Source: Membranipora membranacea (Eukaryota; Bryozoa; Gymnolaemata; Cheilostomatida; Membraniporidae). From it: DNA of 64,000 nucleotides. This document shows positions 50,001 to 63,519 of this stretch, piece after piece. The stretch's first letter is position 1, and each line of letters begins with the position of its first letter. The translations under genes and the position numbers were made by a program. The stretch spans positions 23,064,001 to 23,128,000 of the forward strand of contig OU612068.1 of the NCBI GenBank assembly GCA_914767715.1, written 5' to 3'. A model generated the notes under the pieces. That model did no database searches. It was not told the origin of the DNA and worked only from the letters and a program-made list of their open reading frames with translations.

Positions 50001-53000
50001 AGAATCGACACGAGATTGTGTTCTTTGAGAGAAATGGTCTCCGTCATGGTGAATTTACTCTACCTTATCCTATCGACACTGTCAAGGTAAGAATAATGCT
50101 TGTTGTATGCAATGTTATTTCTCTCAATTATGTTATGCGGTCTATGTGTATGGTACCATATTAGGTATTGTTTTACAAATTGAATCTTCTAAGTCGTAGA
50201 TTGACTAATAAATAATAACATATTTGGGTTCAAAGTGGAAAATTGAACTAACTCCTATGAAATAATCTGTAGCAACAACACAGCTCTTTGAAGGTATAAC
50301 ACAGCTTTGCTGTCGATGTCATATATTTATGATCACGGTCAAGTCGGTCGGGGATGTCTGCAAAGGGGGCAAGAGTAAGGAGGGGTTCAGACTAACTTAA
50401 ACTGAGACCTTTGACGCTTGTTATAAGAATACATTTTTGGGTTCTGATTGTGTTGGGAATACTTTATACATTGTTTTCCTTTGCCAGGTGAGGGAAGTTT
50501 TATGGAATACAGAATCTAATATCCTATGTGTGTGGCTAGAAAATATAAAAGAGTCAACTACTTCTGGTAAGTACTATTGCTAGAAATAAGATTTCGTTAT
50601 TATATCATCATTTACCCGAATGGTGAAAACTGCAGTACTTCATATGTATTATGATGAACTGGTGGTGTCTGTTGGTAATAGGTAGTACGCATTATCCATC
50701 CTTAAAATATACATTGTCATTATCAACTTGGATTGATAAAGCCATGTGCTACCTACATACAAGATGCTGAAAGAAAGACCGAACGTCAGGTACATTGCAC
50801 ATGTAATGTACATTATAATAATAATAATAATAGTCTGAATTATTTGTTATCCTATTTTAGTTCAGCTTTGGACAATGAATAATTATCACTGGTATCTGAA
50901 GCAGAGCTTAGAGTTTGTAGCCTCAGACTCACAGCCTGTGACAGTACAGTGGGACACATTGGATGCGTCCTTTCTCTACCTTCTGTGTAAAGATGGTACT
51001 CTGTGTAGATATAACATAGGCTGGGTGACTTACAGTAATGATTGTGTAGGCTCCGATCATGAAGTGGCTGTTATTGATGGAGGTGAGTCTTATCATTGAT
51101 CGCATAGCCAAAAATGTCTACAGGATTTTTGAGGGGTTTGGTTGAATGATATTTGTGATAGAAATGTATAGGGTATGGGATAATATGTTAGTTGATGTTC
51201 CCATTGTTTTGAAAATGCGGTATCCATATTGATGATAAATTATTTGTCTCTTATCAAATCTTTGACTAGAATAAAAATTTTGTTACGGTGATAACTGGTG
51301 TTCAAGTGTCTTGAATTAGAGTCCCTTTACCGTCAAAGTTATCAGCCATTTTTGAACCACCATGAGATTACTTATAGATAAGCTGCTGATGACTCCGTTC
51401 CGTACGATGATAGTACCTCCTCCGATGTGTGCTTACTCACTACAGTTTAAAGCTTGTGTTAAGTGTGTCTCATTCTGTATATCAACCAATCAGATGGCTG
51501 TACTTCTCAACAATGGAGACCTGGTACTCTACTCTCAGTCTTCAGGTAATTATATTCATTCTTAAAATTTAGGGAATAGATTTCAATTACCGGTGGCCAT
51601 TTCGTGAAAATGAGATTAAAATTATAATTTGAAGTCGCCCTCTCTTTTTCATATTTAATTCAAGAGGACACAACTATTTATTTCAACAAACTTTTGTAAC
51701 TGCAAGTCAAAATAACTGCTTTGGTGCTGATAACTGATCAGAACATCAGCAGCTTGTGATGGTCACCATGACGTAGCCAGAGGACTGTAGTGCATCGATT
51801 GACCAGAAATTCAAATGACATCCCACGACCTTTGATACTTGTATAACGCTCCTCATTATGTCATATTGTGTAGGTGAGAGTAAAGTGGAGGCAAATATTG
51901 AAGCTGCCGGAGGGACTGGATTCGCTGTCAAGTCTTCTCTACCCTCATCATCTACAACAATGAAAGTGTGAGTGTGTGTGACAATGTCCAACTCAATCCT
52001 GTGATTCTTAATCGAAAATGTGTGGAGCTGTGTTACATGAGATTTCGCATGTTATAGGTGTAACATCCGAGACTGAGAACTGATATTATTTCACCGTCGG
52101 GATACCGGTGTAGACACCCATAGTATTTAAAGGTCCCAGACAATTTTGCTTTAGGGTATATTTGTGTTAACTGGTTGGACAATTTTAAACACAAACAAAG
52201 TTTTGATTTTCAAAAGTTTTTCAGTCAATTATGTGATTTTGTTTTTTGACCTTGGTAATGCGAGGGAAAATTATGAAATTTTGAATCTCTGATTGCCCCA
52301 CATATATAGATAGATAAAATAGCTATGTGGGTGTAAATTCTCATGATTCTACAGGAAAAGTACAGATGTGATTCTGGTTCCACGAAATTGCATCCTTGTA
52401 TTATACAAGGTTCCAAGTTCGTAGAACCATAATCATTTTTGTGTTAAAGTATGGATGTTTACATCCCCGAGGAAAATAACATACATTAGTAAACACCATT
52501 AACACCTTGTAATGGTCAATTAGCTGTGTGAACTCCCGAATTATTAATCTGTTACCAATACTTATATGAGGTATGTTATGTATCATACAACAGGTATTGG
52601 GGAGGACTCCTTATTCTTCACATACAAGGCTATAAATCATGCATCAAACTAGAGTAACATGTTGTTGAATGTATGTTTGCCGGTGTTGTAAACAAGGAAA
52701 ATAGTGTTCTTCTACTTACAGTCTTGATGTAAACATGTTTTCACGCGCTCAGTTGACCTTCGCACCACGCGAATGGTATTTACAGTATTCAGTTTCCAAA
52801 AAGTATGAAAGTTTCATGTTGTGCAAATCTTATGCCAAAAGATTTTGTATTATGTGTCCAAAATGAATTTTTATGGTACCTATTCATAACTAAGGTGTTA
52901 ATTTAGGATCATTAGCTAATATTAATGCTCTTTTAAATGTGAGATATTTTATTTAATGGAGTATTTTAGCCTTATTATTTAGAAAATAATACATTTGTAG

Positions 53001-56000
53001 GGCTATTTTTGATACCTTGTTATTTGTTTCTTTCTGAGAATCACTTCATAGTCATGTTAATTGACGGTCAATAGACATTTTTCCGAGCTCTGATTTAGGC
53101 CTCCATTCGGAGTTGTCCTCTCTCCAGTTTGGTACTTTTAACCCACGCCGCATAGGAAAAACGTGCTGAAAAGAGGGTTATCTTGAAAACCGCTTATAAT
53201 AGGATAAAAATTATTTTTGATTCAGAATCTGCAACATTGAAAACTCATATGGACAAAGTTCGGGAAATAATTTTAGTATTTGGATAGTCAATTATAGCAT
53301 TTTCTGCCTGTTTTGGCAGAATTTTTCATGATTCCCGTCACTAAAATTAAGATTTATCAACATTTAAGCCTCCAATGATTTGGAAACCCTGCTCACAGGG
53401 TTTTCAATGGTTCAGACTCTGAATCAAAAATCATTTTTATCATAAGCGGTTTTCAAGATAACCATCTTTCAGCAGGTTTTTCCTATGCGGCGTGGGTTAA
53501 AAGTATCAAACTGGAGAGAGGACAGCTCCAAATTGAGGCATAAATAAGAGCTCAGAAAACTGTCTATAGTCTGGGTCTTGAAGATGGATGCCAATGCTAC
53601 TTTTACTTAATCAAAACATCTTATGATAACTTATCACTTATTTGGTAACTTATGAACAATTTAGCAGACTATCAAAGTTCTAAATGGATTTAGATAGTCA
53701 TAAAAGGCTATTGGAAATGCGAGAATGGGCTAGAAAACCAAGACAAAATATCTTTTACAACATCTTATATATATTGAGTAAATCGCTTTTATTTTTACTC
53801 CTTTGGCTCTTTCTTTGCAGGCCTGATCGCTTATTGTCTTGTTTGAACACTATTCGGCACATGACATGGATTGATAGTGAAAGTATCGCTCTAGTCTGTA
53901 ATACTTCATCTCAACAGAATGTCCTTCTAGTGGTGAAAGTGGATACTAATGGCTCGACCACGTCAGTTGTGTAAGTCTCGTGATATAACATTTAGTTACA
54001 CAACTGTAGTGCTGTACATAGGGCATACTAAGGAATATCCCACAATGCAACTTACTAGTAGTCCTAGTGAGAACAACTCTGTGTTGACTTGATCATCCAA
54101 GGAATTTAATGTCAAGGCTGCATTGTGGATATGATGTTGAAATGCCCTAATTATGTTATGGTTGCTAATATTTGCATTAGTAAGCCTTTACCTGGTAGGC
54201 AAATGTAAATCAAGTGGTCCATCTAGTGTTTTCTATGGGAGGAGCCGTTCTGGTAGGCTTGCTGGTTTCCGTATTTTCTATATTTGGACTAATGTGTGTA
54301 CACATTGTCACCTGAGAGCTTCCCAAATGTGCTAATTAAAGTGTGATTTGAACCACACTGTTAATTGAAATTCATAGTCTTTTGTGAAGTTTTAAGTGGT
54401 AGTTTTTTACAGTATGCAAATACCTGCTGAATGCCACACACGGTGTTCGCCTAAGTATGACATCACTATCAAAACACTGGGTGGTCTGAGCAATGAACGG
54501 AGGGAGGGAGTTCATTGGTCGGAGCCAGCAGTGTATTGTGTATAATGGTAACAGTCAGTAATGGAAAGTACCATCTTACATTTTCACTACTGATTTGCAT
54601 ATGAGGGGGTGTGCGCTTCTATTGTTAGAAGCTCTTTAACATACGCATGCAAACTTACGATCACCTCCTTCCCTTAGTGGGCTTACTATCGTATTGACAA
54701 TGGGGAGGAAGTTATATCATGACCGGAGTTAACACATCAGTATGCATTATTTCCTCAAGGTTACTCGAATCGAGCAGGTGTGATTCGTTCAAGGACGCGG
54801 TTATCATTATGCTGTGGTTGTAGTTGAAAGAAAAACTTGAATGAAAGACGCTCATGCCAAAAGTTCATAATCTATATATAAACTCTGTTTAATGGTTATG
54901 TAACGAATTTTTTTAATAACTCACTTTTACAAATCTGACATTGCAGACAGGTCAAACTTGACTGTATAATCGGTGCTCTGGGTGGAGTTTTTTGCAGGGG
55001 CGGACAAATGAGTGAGCAGTAATACGTGCCAGAAACAATTCACATTTTCCCCTTTGTTTTCTTTCACAGATCTGAGAACATAGTGGGGTCAGTAAAGGCT
55101 ATGTGCTCCGTTGCAGATGGCCGCCTCTTCTTGCAGTATAGCGATGGAGGCGTCTGGAAATATCAGGACGGAGGTACAGTGACAGCCCTACTAATAGTTT
55201 TTTGTTGCAAGTTATACCCTGGAATCAATCTGAAATATACAAGTTAATGTGTGCTGTCCATGGAAAAAATGATTGTTGAGGGAATCTGCAGATATGACAT
55301 CTTAATTGGTAATGATGTTGCACCTACTGATGTTTGCTATTTTTTCCAAAAAACCTATCCACCTTGCCAATGCAGATTCAGATCCATGGTCTTGCATAAT
55401 TACAACTGAAATCAGTTTCAATCTGAGATGCCTATCAATACTCTTTAATAAAAAAATAGCAGACTTTAGTTGATGCAACAGGTCCATGTTAAGCTTATTT
55501 TAAAACTGCCTCCACCTGAACTTATGTGTAAATAAATTGTTCTCTAATTTTAACAGATTGTAAGAAGTATGTGACTTGTAATGGAAGCGAGCTCTCATTT
55601 CCTGTACCATGTCAGGAGATTCGGCTAACTACATTCCATAGTCAGGTCTGTCTAGTGTTTACCTTTCACCATCCGATATGTTTGCTATTGTGAGGTCCTT
55701 AATCGATCCTGACTAGGCCATGACCTGAGGTGCATTTTGCGTTAAACTCTCGCTTATGCAATTTCTTGTTAACTTCCTGCAGGATTGCGAATGAATCCAG
55801 ATGGCAAATTACTAGAATAGCGTTGTATACCGTAGAATTAAGCATGAGTCGACCATTGGTGCATTTGTTTTTGCAATGACATCAGAAGCCGAGATTGTTG
55901 CTCAGTAGAATATTGTGTCCATCTTCAGTGATTTGTCATAGATGTATCTGAAATTTTGCAACAGGTTTCCAAAGCAAACCTGCTAAGCCTCATCAAAGCT

Positions 56001-59000
56001 AGGGACACAGATTGCAAAACTGTGTATTGCTTTCCTTGTACAGTTACCAGCGTCAATTAATCTTAATCTGCCACAGTGTGCTTTCATCACCACTGACAAC
56101 AATAGGGGACGCATGACTTTCCTTATGAGTTGTTATAAACATGACTATCATAGTCATTTGTGGCGTATGTTTAACGCAGAACAAACCTAGAAGTTTTTTG
56201 TGATGAATTTTTGCAAAATTTGCAACGTAATGTTTGAGGAAATCTTAAAAAACTGACACATTTTAAGAAATGTATGATTAAAATGTGGTGGTTCAACATG
56301 CCACATTAAATTACTGTTATATTTTTGGATCAAAATTATTTCCCTATAAGCGTCAAAGGAAAATATTTCATGACACAATGTTTGTATGCTCTGTATTAGG
56401 GAAGTTCTGGTTCTTTTGATGAATTCCTTGTACTGACTCAGTGTGTGTAAGGACACAAGTACGCAATAATATAAACTAAATTATTTGGTCTAATTTTGTA
56501 ATGTTCAGGAATGAAAGTTTTCAAAAAAGGAAAGTGTTTTACTTCAGACTAACGTGATATCACCCTGTTTCGTGGTACTACCTCTCCCGCATCAAAAACT
56601 CTTTCACGGACGCGTTGGTTGACTAAGAGAACAAAAAGCAAATTTTTTTAAATCGCAAGTTGTACATTAACAGAAATACATTGAAAGCATATAGCCAGCA
56701 ATCGGCAAAATGATGCTGTAAATTGCGTTATGCAAAATGGTGATGAAAATTTATGCAGTATTAGTATCAGTAATACATTGTTTACAACAATCAATCACCT
56801 AGTTGAGCATTCAGGGAGAGATGTTTATGCCTAACTTCGCTTCTATTGAATTGATCAGCAAACGCCACAATTAAAACCTCGGAAATAATTTCTAGTTCAA
56901 TGGCAGCTGGTGTGTATAACTTCTTGTTCAACATGCTTTCAGATTTATGGAGTTAGAGGAGTGCATGTTTTAGTCCAAAATAAGGTAGCTTAGCTACTGA
57001 AATACAATACTGAAAAATTAAATTTGAGAAAGTTACAACAAATGTAATATTTTAGTTTCACTAGTTTAACTAGTTAAGACAGCGGCGCTATGTTATGTCC
57101 AAATTATTGAAATTTAAATTTGTATATTTGACAGGAAGCCGTGGTTGGTCTTTCTCAGAGGTATCGTCTGTTTGTAAATAGTGTAGAGATTGCCTCCAAC
57201 TGTACATCCTTCACTGTACACGAGGACTTTCTCCTGATCACCACACACAGTCACACTCTCAGATGTATCAACAGATCTACCCCGCTCAATAGTAAGTATC
57301 GGCAACAGATCTACCCCGCTAAATAGTAAGTATCGGCTAGAAAAATAGAACTTAGTCCCGCAATATCATGTTCCGGGGATATAAAGATTGTCCAAAAATG
57401 CCAGTTTGTTAAAAAAGTTTCCTTGTTTATTCTTTCATCACCTGTAAAGTAAAAGTAAATGGGGATAAGCCATTAATGATTGCATTAATTAAATTTTCTT
57501 TAATGAACTTTTCCTGGTCTGATGTAAGATTTCAACCATTTTGTGCTTTGAAATTTAAAACTATTTATATTTAGAGCTGTCCGAGTTGTCAGACGGAAAG
57601 ACTCACATATTTGATGAGACGGTGAGACGAGTAGAGCGAGGCTCTAGGATAGTCACATGTGTTAGTGATGATACAAAGCTAGTACTGCAGATGCCAAGGG
57701 GTAACCTTGAGACCATCAACCCTCGGGCCCTCATCCTCTCCACCGTCCGAAAACTTCTAGACAGGCAAGCACACTGATCATGTGATATACTATTGTATGT
57801 ATATCTCTGATCGATAGAGAGTTAGTTAATTCACTTAGTTTGAGTACCATCATAAGGAATTTGATGTGACGTCCTGTTCTCAATTTTACTTATAAGGGGC
57901 TGGTATATGTTTGGTACTTACACTAAATTGACTCTAACGATCAGAGATACACATGATAAAAGTGAAGTCTAGATATCAGTATGACAGGCAGAAGGTTCTT
58001 TTTTGTTTCTCAACATCAGAGATAAGATGTGAGGTTTTTGCATCATACGTAGGCAGATGGGGTTTTATCTATTGCAGGTTATAAGGATGTAATGTTTGAT
58101 CAGGGAATTGGAATTTCCTGAGCAAAAACCTAATATCCACATATGGGATTACGGTGGTGTTACAACATCCTTTTAAGTTGTCTGGGAATTAGGGCATCGT
58201 TTAGGTGGACAGATAGTGTAGTGTATGATGTGTAACCTTGTCATAATTTGATGCTGTATGATTTCACAGCATCATAGAGGCTTTTATTGAAGACATTCCT
58301 GGTCAGTTCAGGGAAACTATTTAGGCTTTCAATGTCAGCCTGTTCCATTGACAGTGTCACAAATTTCACTTGATCATTCACTCGGCTACAACAACAAGAA
58401 ATCCTCCCAAAGTTAGGGCAAAACAGACAGCTTAATGTCCTAGACTCGGAACAGACAACTTTATTTAGCATAACTGTACCAAGCCGTTCCAAGGACAAGA
58501 TTATTCCTTCCTAAATAAAAACCATATTGGTTTGGGGACCCAATTATTTCTTCCTTAGTAATACATCATGGGTTCCTGCTACTGAAAATATATCCTTTCC
58601 AGCCGTATAATAATTGTGGAAAAGATGATTTATGGTGTGTTCATAGTCAGTGTTATTGGACAGATGACACTATGTAGATTCATGAGGTTATTACCTTTTC
58701 CCCGATAATACAATAAAGGTTTCCTGCTACTGAAAAAGTATATATCATTGCCTTCATTGAAAGATTTATCTCAGTTATTCCTGTCTTTTGAGTTTTTTAC
58801 CCCTGTCAAATTATTTTGTCTGAACTTCAATGACATGTACGAAAAGTACAAGCAAATTAATCATTTCATATCCCAAAAAAAACTCCTTTGTTTTCGATAG
58901 TTTTTAAACTATGAAAAAAAACGGAAATCTGTTCAGATATACTGTATTGGCAATGGCCTGGTTGATTGAAGCTTTGAGTGTGATAATATGTGAGAAAACA

Positions 59001-62000
59001 GGTACTATGTTGTCATTTTTTCAATGAACAGCGATGACCAATCTAATTCTGGGTACATCTGCACTTATTTCTTACTCAAATGTTGTTTCCATATTGTAGT
59101 CTTTTTTATGATTCAATAATGTTTTACTGAGAAATTTTAAAGTAGCTTCGTAGGGTAACAACGGGGTCAACTATAGATTACAATACTATTTCTGTGAGAA
59201 AAGAAACGACCTGTACATCCGTGTAAAGGGAAATAACAATAAGTTTCCTGATATGTTAATGAACATACTTTTTATTACAGGTTGATGTTTAAAAAGGCGT
59301 TCATGCTGATGCACAGACATAGAATAAACATGAATCTCATTTGTGATCACAGCAGACAAGTGTTCTTGGATAATATCAAACTATTCATCGAACAAATCAA
59401 TTCTGTCACACATCTCAACCAATTCATAACCGATATACAGTGAGTGAGGGTAACATGATTATGATAATGATGTCCGTGATGTGAGATTGTGATTCCAATC
59501 AGGCCACATGTGCAGAAGTGTGGTAAACATAGTATAGAGTTTGTGTGAAAAAATGAAAAATTTGCAATGAAAATCTGGTATCCTATGTCTATGCTTAGTG
59601 GTCTTGTCTTATCATAAAACTGACTCCCAACAACTTTCCCTAGGATGTTTGACTTGTGGTTGAATGTCCTAGAAGTTTATCCTGCCAAGATTCTTGATTT
59701 AATATATGCTAATAGTTATTTGCGTAATGTCTATGATCTACACATTTTTGCTGCTCTCCCCACTCACTATATATTTCGTTATGTGTGTTTTTGTACTTTA
59801 ATAGCGAGGAGGATGTAACTAAAACTATGTATACAGCGTTCTATGAGCATTTAGATAATGATGCTTCTAATACAGCTGACAAAACACGGCAGCGCAAAGT
59901 AGATACCGTATGTGACAGCATTATCAAGGCACTCGGAGATATCAACTGTGACAAGTAAAAATTATTATATTATTCTTATTATTATATAATTTGCCACAAA
60001 GTGTATATTTGGCTTATTTGCACAGCTTTCAGAATTAAGATGACACTTGGTCTGTGTGTATCGTGATTGAAAGATGTCATGGTTGTAGCTCAGGAATATC
60101 ATTTGCATTAATTTAAGACTGTTTGGAGAAGGAATCAGGTACCGCGCCCTTCTTTTTTTTACGCAGGGAGCGTGTGGCAATTGGAAAGATGTGTGGGTAT
60201 TTGGCACTTAATGAAGAATTTACTTTTAAGTCCGCGTACACACACAATGACGTCCCTGATCGGAGCAGGATCCGCTGTCCGATAATTGCAATGTCCTTTT
60301 TAGTTACTGGGAAGTAAAGGGGAGATTATCCCATAACAATCTAATTATCTCTGAATAATACCCTTCTCCGCCAGGAAGAAGACACAAGGATTAGAGTAAA
60401 TGCACGCATCCTAGTAATTATCGAGTGATATTTGTATGTTTTCAGGTATTTACTGTGTGTACTAACCGCGCATGTGAGAAAAACGAACCCGGCACTAGAG
60501 ACTGCCCTCAATATCATCAAATCTCTGCAAGGTGTGTCTGTGACTATTAGCTCTTTACTACCATATTGCCAATTAATATAGTTGTAGGCCATAAAATGGA
60601 CCGAGTTCCTATTTGGTGTATCGCATGGTATCACGTGTTGAGATTCGTGATGTCAACCAACTAGATTTTGCCCACTGGGACATGAAGATTATCGGAGGGT
60701 CAGCTGGCGCTCTGATTTAACAATATGATGATGTGTGAACAACTTTTTACGATGAGGTAGAAAGCACCGAACCAAATTGAAAACATCAGTTAAGGATTCC
60801 GTGCATCTACATGCAAATAATGTTTTTAACTTTTGCGTTTTCAGCCGGTTGGTATGTCTAACCTTAAAGTTATGTATATTACTGAAGCAAGGTTAACGAC
60901 AACTTGATTATTTGCCACTGAGGAAATGAAATGCCATGATTGCAAAATGATATTCAGGACTTTTTAGCTCCCCACGGCGCAATCAAATTGTGGCTAAGAC
61001 TTTTGTATCGATGAGCGACTAGGAGGGTTTTTGAGTGATCTATGGAATCACTGTGTGGTGAATATATCTTTCCACATTACGGTACATACAAAAAGACCGT
61101 GAATCTCTCTACTCTTGCAGGCTTAGTAAAAATTTGGTCTTTCCCCATAAATCACCCGTCTGATGTAATATTTGTTTGTCGATGTACATTTTCAGTGTTT
61201 TTACATGTCATTGGCAACATAAGCAGTCATCAAAGGGATTACAGGTCCTGCAGTGCATTTGTAAGTGCTGCAATACCTTATTTTATCAGGTTTTTATGCT
61301 TACACCTAGTAGATCAAAGTTCCGCTAAATTACCCTTTATTACTGTAGACTTATTTGTTATTAATGTCGTTTAATTTGGGGATTCGCCCAAGACGTTATG
61401 TTATGTTGGTGGAATCTTGGAATGCTTTGGTAATCCAGAGCCTATTTGTGTAGATTACAGCATGGTACGTTTAATAAAGGAGTAAAGTATTCGCAGGAAA
61501 AAAGTTCGCCTTTTTTTGCACAGGATTGAAATAGTGCAGTTTTTGACTAGCTAACATTTAATCAACCCTGTTACTTGATGTAAACTCCCTCTTTAGATAG
61601 CTGAATTTAATGCTAGCTTACATCAAGTCACCTTCAAACTGACTCAGCTTGATTTAGCTAACATTCTCAAAATGACCCTAGACCAAGATTCTTTTTCTTC
61701 TGTCTTTAGACACAGATAAAAGCCGTGCTGAGGATGCACTGAAATACCTCATGTTCCTAGTTGATGTCAATGAGCTGTTTGATGTGGCTCTTGGCATGTA
61801 TGACTTTGAGCTTGTCCTGATGGTGGCAGAGAAGTCACAAAAGGTGAGAGCACTGTGTAGTTAAATATAGACTTCTTTCCCATTCCAACTGAAGTAGTCA
61901 TTCTAAGTGTCATATGGTATAATTCAAAGGATATATAGAAGTGTTGTTTCAGCGACTAGTTTCTACTGGAGCCATTTTCTCTTAGGGATATTTTTGAAAT

Positions 62001-63519
62001 GTATTTGGACATACATAATCCTAACTGTTATGTATCTATTACCCTTCCTAAAACAATTATATCAATACCTTGTACGGGTACAAAACACTTGAGAAGGAAT
62101 GCTAACCCATGCATGGCCACCACGAGACATTTCTCTCAATTCACTTTCTTTGGATTGCGATGGCCCACTGCCAAATTGTATTTTGATGTGCTGTTTGTTC
62201 TGTAGATGACCTTTTTTTCAAAAGCAATCAAATTCCTATTATTGATCTTATTGAGTATGAGCTGTTCCGTATCTTACAAATCCCACAAGATGCTCAGTAA
62301 GCGTGATGAGAACTCGCGCCACCTTTGGTATTTTTTATCCCAGGCTTTCTCTGTCCCATCTGATGTGGTGTGAAATAGCTGGCCGTGTATTGGTATGACT
62401 CAATTTTCCCAGACCAGCGTGAATGTTTGATCAGACCTTCAACTTGGCTCACAGAACTATTGCTCATGAGATTCTTGGTTTCTGTGTGGGAATAAATTCA
62501 CCATTTATTATTCAAAGCATTGTCAGTTTACCATTGTAATGTTGACCATTACAATTAGTTAAATGCCCATGAATCACAATGATTTGTTTTCTGTGGGTTC
62601 TTTTCTTCATAGGATCCCAAGGAGTATCTGCTGTTTCTCAATGAAGTGAAGAAAATGGAGACCAACTATCAGAAATACACCATCGATCGCCATCTGAAGC
62701 GACACACTAGTGCCTTGCAGCATATAAGCCAATGTGGTACGATTTACCAATTACACTTTGCAATTTTTCCCACGTCTGCGCACACTTCCACTGCTCTTCA
62801 AAATAGAAGAAGAATAAAAATACTTCCTGGGCCCTTATTTATCCATTTACACTAATTAGTTAAATGATCACATCTAACTTTGATAGTCTTCAACATATCT
62901 AAAAAAAGAGGATGCCATAAGGATGAATATGTGCGAGTGCGTTGGTCTTTCATGTTGAAATATCACTTTAGGATATATGTTGAAATATTGAGGGCCAAAA
63001 CAGAATGACGATGAGGATTTTAGGCGCTGGGAATGACTGAGCTCTTTAATCCCTGAGCCATTGTATCCTTGGTGCATATCGCAAATGTGGGTGTTATCTA
63101 AATTATGCAGTATTCTTATTAATAATCATCTAATTTTGTCTGCCATTTCGATGAAACAGGTTTATGAAAAAAATTATTTGTCATCTATTAATCATACCAT
63201 CACCATAAAAGAATGTGACATTGGCGTTTTAAATGTGTTAAATGGGGTTATTATTGCCAAAAAATTGATAAAAATAATCTTTGAACGAGCAGAGATCATG
63301 AACCTTTAAACTGCGGTGCCTGGAAGATCCCAGGAGTAGGGTGAAGATGATTGTTACGGCCTGGATGAGTTATGCAAGTCTTGAAGATGCTCTCTTATAT
63401 ATGTATCTTTTTTACCTGCAGTACCCGAGAAGTTCAATGAGCTGATGTCTCTAGTCAAGGAGCAGAAGCTATATGTGGAGGCTATGAATGTGTTGCCAGC
63501 TGATTCCCAGGGCCGTGAG
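47019..63519 (+). CDS. ELP1: ELP1 (IKBKAP), Elongator complex scaffold, 5' 21 exons
   Basis: ELP1 is the scaffold subunit of Elongator, which modifies wobble uridine in tRNA. Coding exons: 47019-47171, 47544-47687, 48056-48242, 48520-48652, 49431-49574, 49963-50086, 50488-50566, 50861-51082, 51378-51545, 51874-51967, 53821-53970, 55070-55173, 55557-55645, 57135-57291, 57575-57764, 59281-59439, 59805-59954, 60446-60531, 61710-61843, 62613-62736, 63422-63519. Phases join over 2889 nt (963 residues); human ELP1 is 1332 aa and the rest lies beyond the window. The start MRNLG matches human MRNL. Markers: [11 protein letters not shown] (about 173-183), [11 protein letters not shown] (about 328-338), VVPPP-like [23 protein letters not shown] (about 685-696), [46 protein letters not shown]. 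Two N-terminal beta-propellers are covered, plus the start of the TPR-like region. Intron 15 is GC-AG and the exon-14 donor is duplicated. Confidence 0.97.
48781..49139. repeat. large inverted repeat, about 166-bp arms, in ELP1 intron 4
   Basis: Left arm 48781-48946 and right arm 48974-49139 are reverse complements with scattered mismatches, around a 27-bp loop. The innermost parts (gaggttgaccaatcagg and its complement) and the gccatccaccattagtgatg block are identical. No ORF of note. It is a non-autonomous fold-back element within the intron. Confidence 0.92.
53071..53567. repeat. large inverted repeat, about 170-bp arms, in ELP1 intron 10
   Basis: Left arm about 53071-53244 and right arm about 53400-53567 are reverse complements with mismatches, separated by about 155 bp. 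The block taacccacgccgcatagga at 53139-53157 pairs with tcctatgcggcgtgggtta. The ends are atagaca / tgtctat. It fills much of the 1.85-kb intron and has no coding capacity. Confidence 0.9.
57269..57336 (+). repeat. 34-bp tandem duplication spanning the ELP1 exon 14 donor
   Basis: The last 23 bases of exon 14 plus gtaagtatcgg (57269-57302) are repeated directly at 57303-57336 with a single change (ctcaat to ctaaat). Both copies contain an identical consensus donor, agtaagtatc. Use of the second donor would add 34 nt and shift the frame. Confidence 0.93.
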
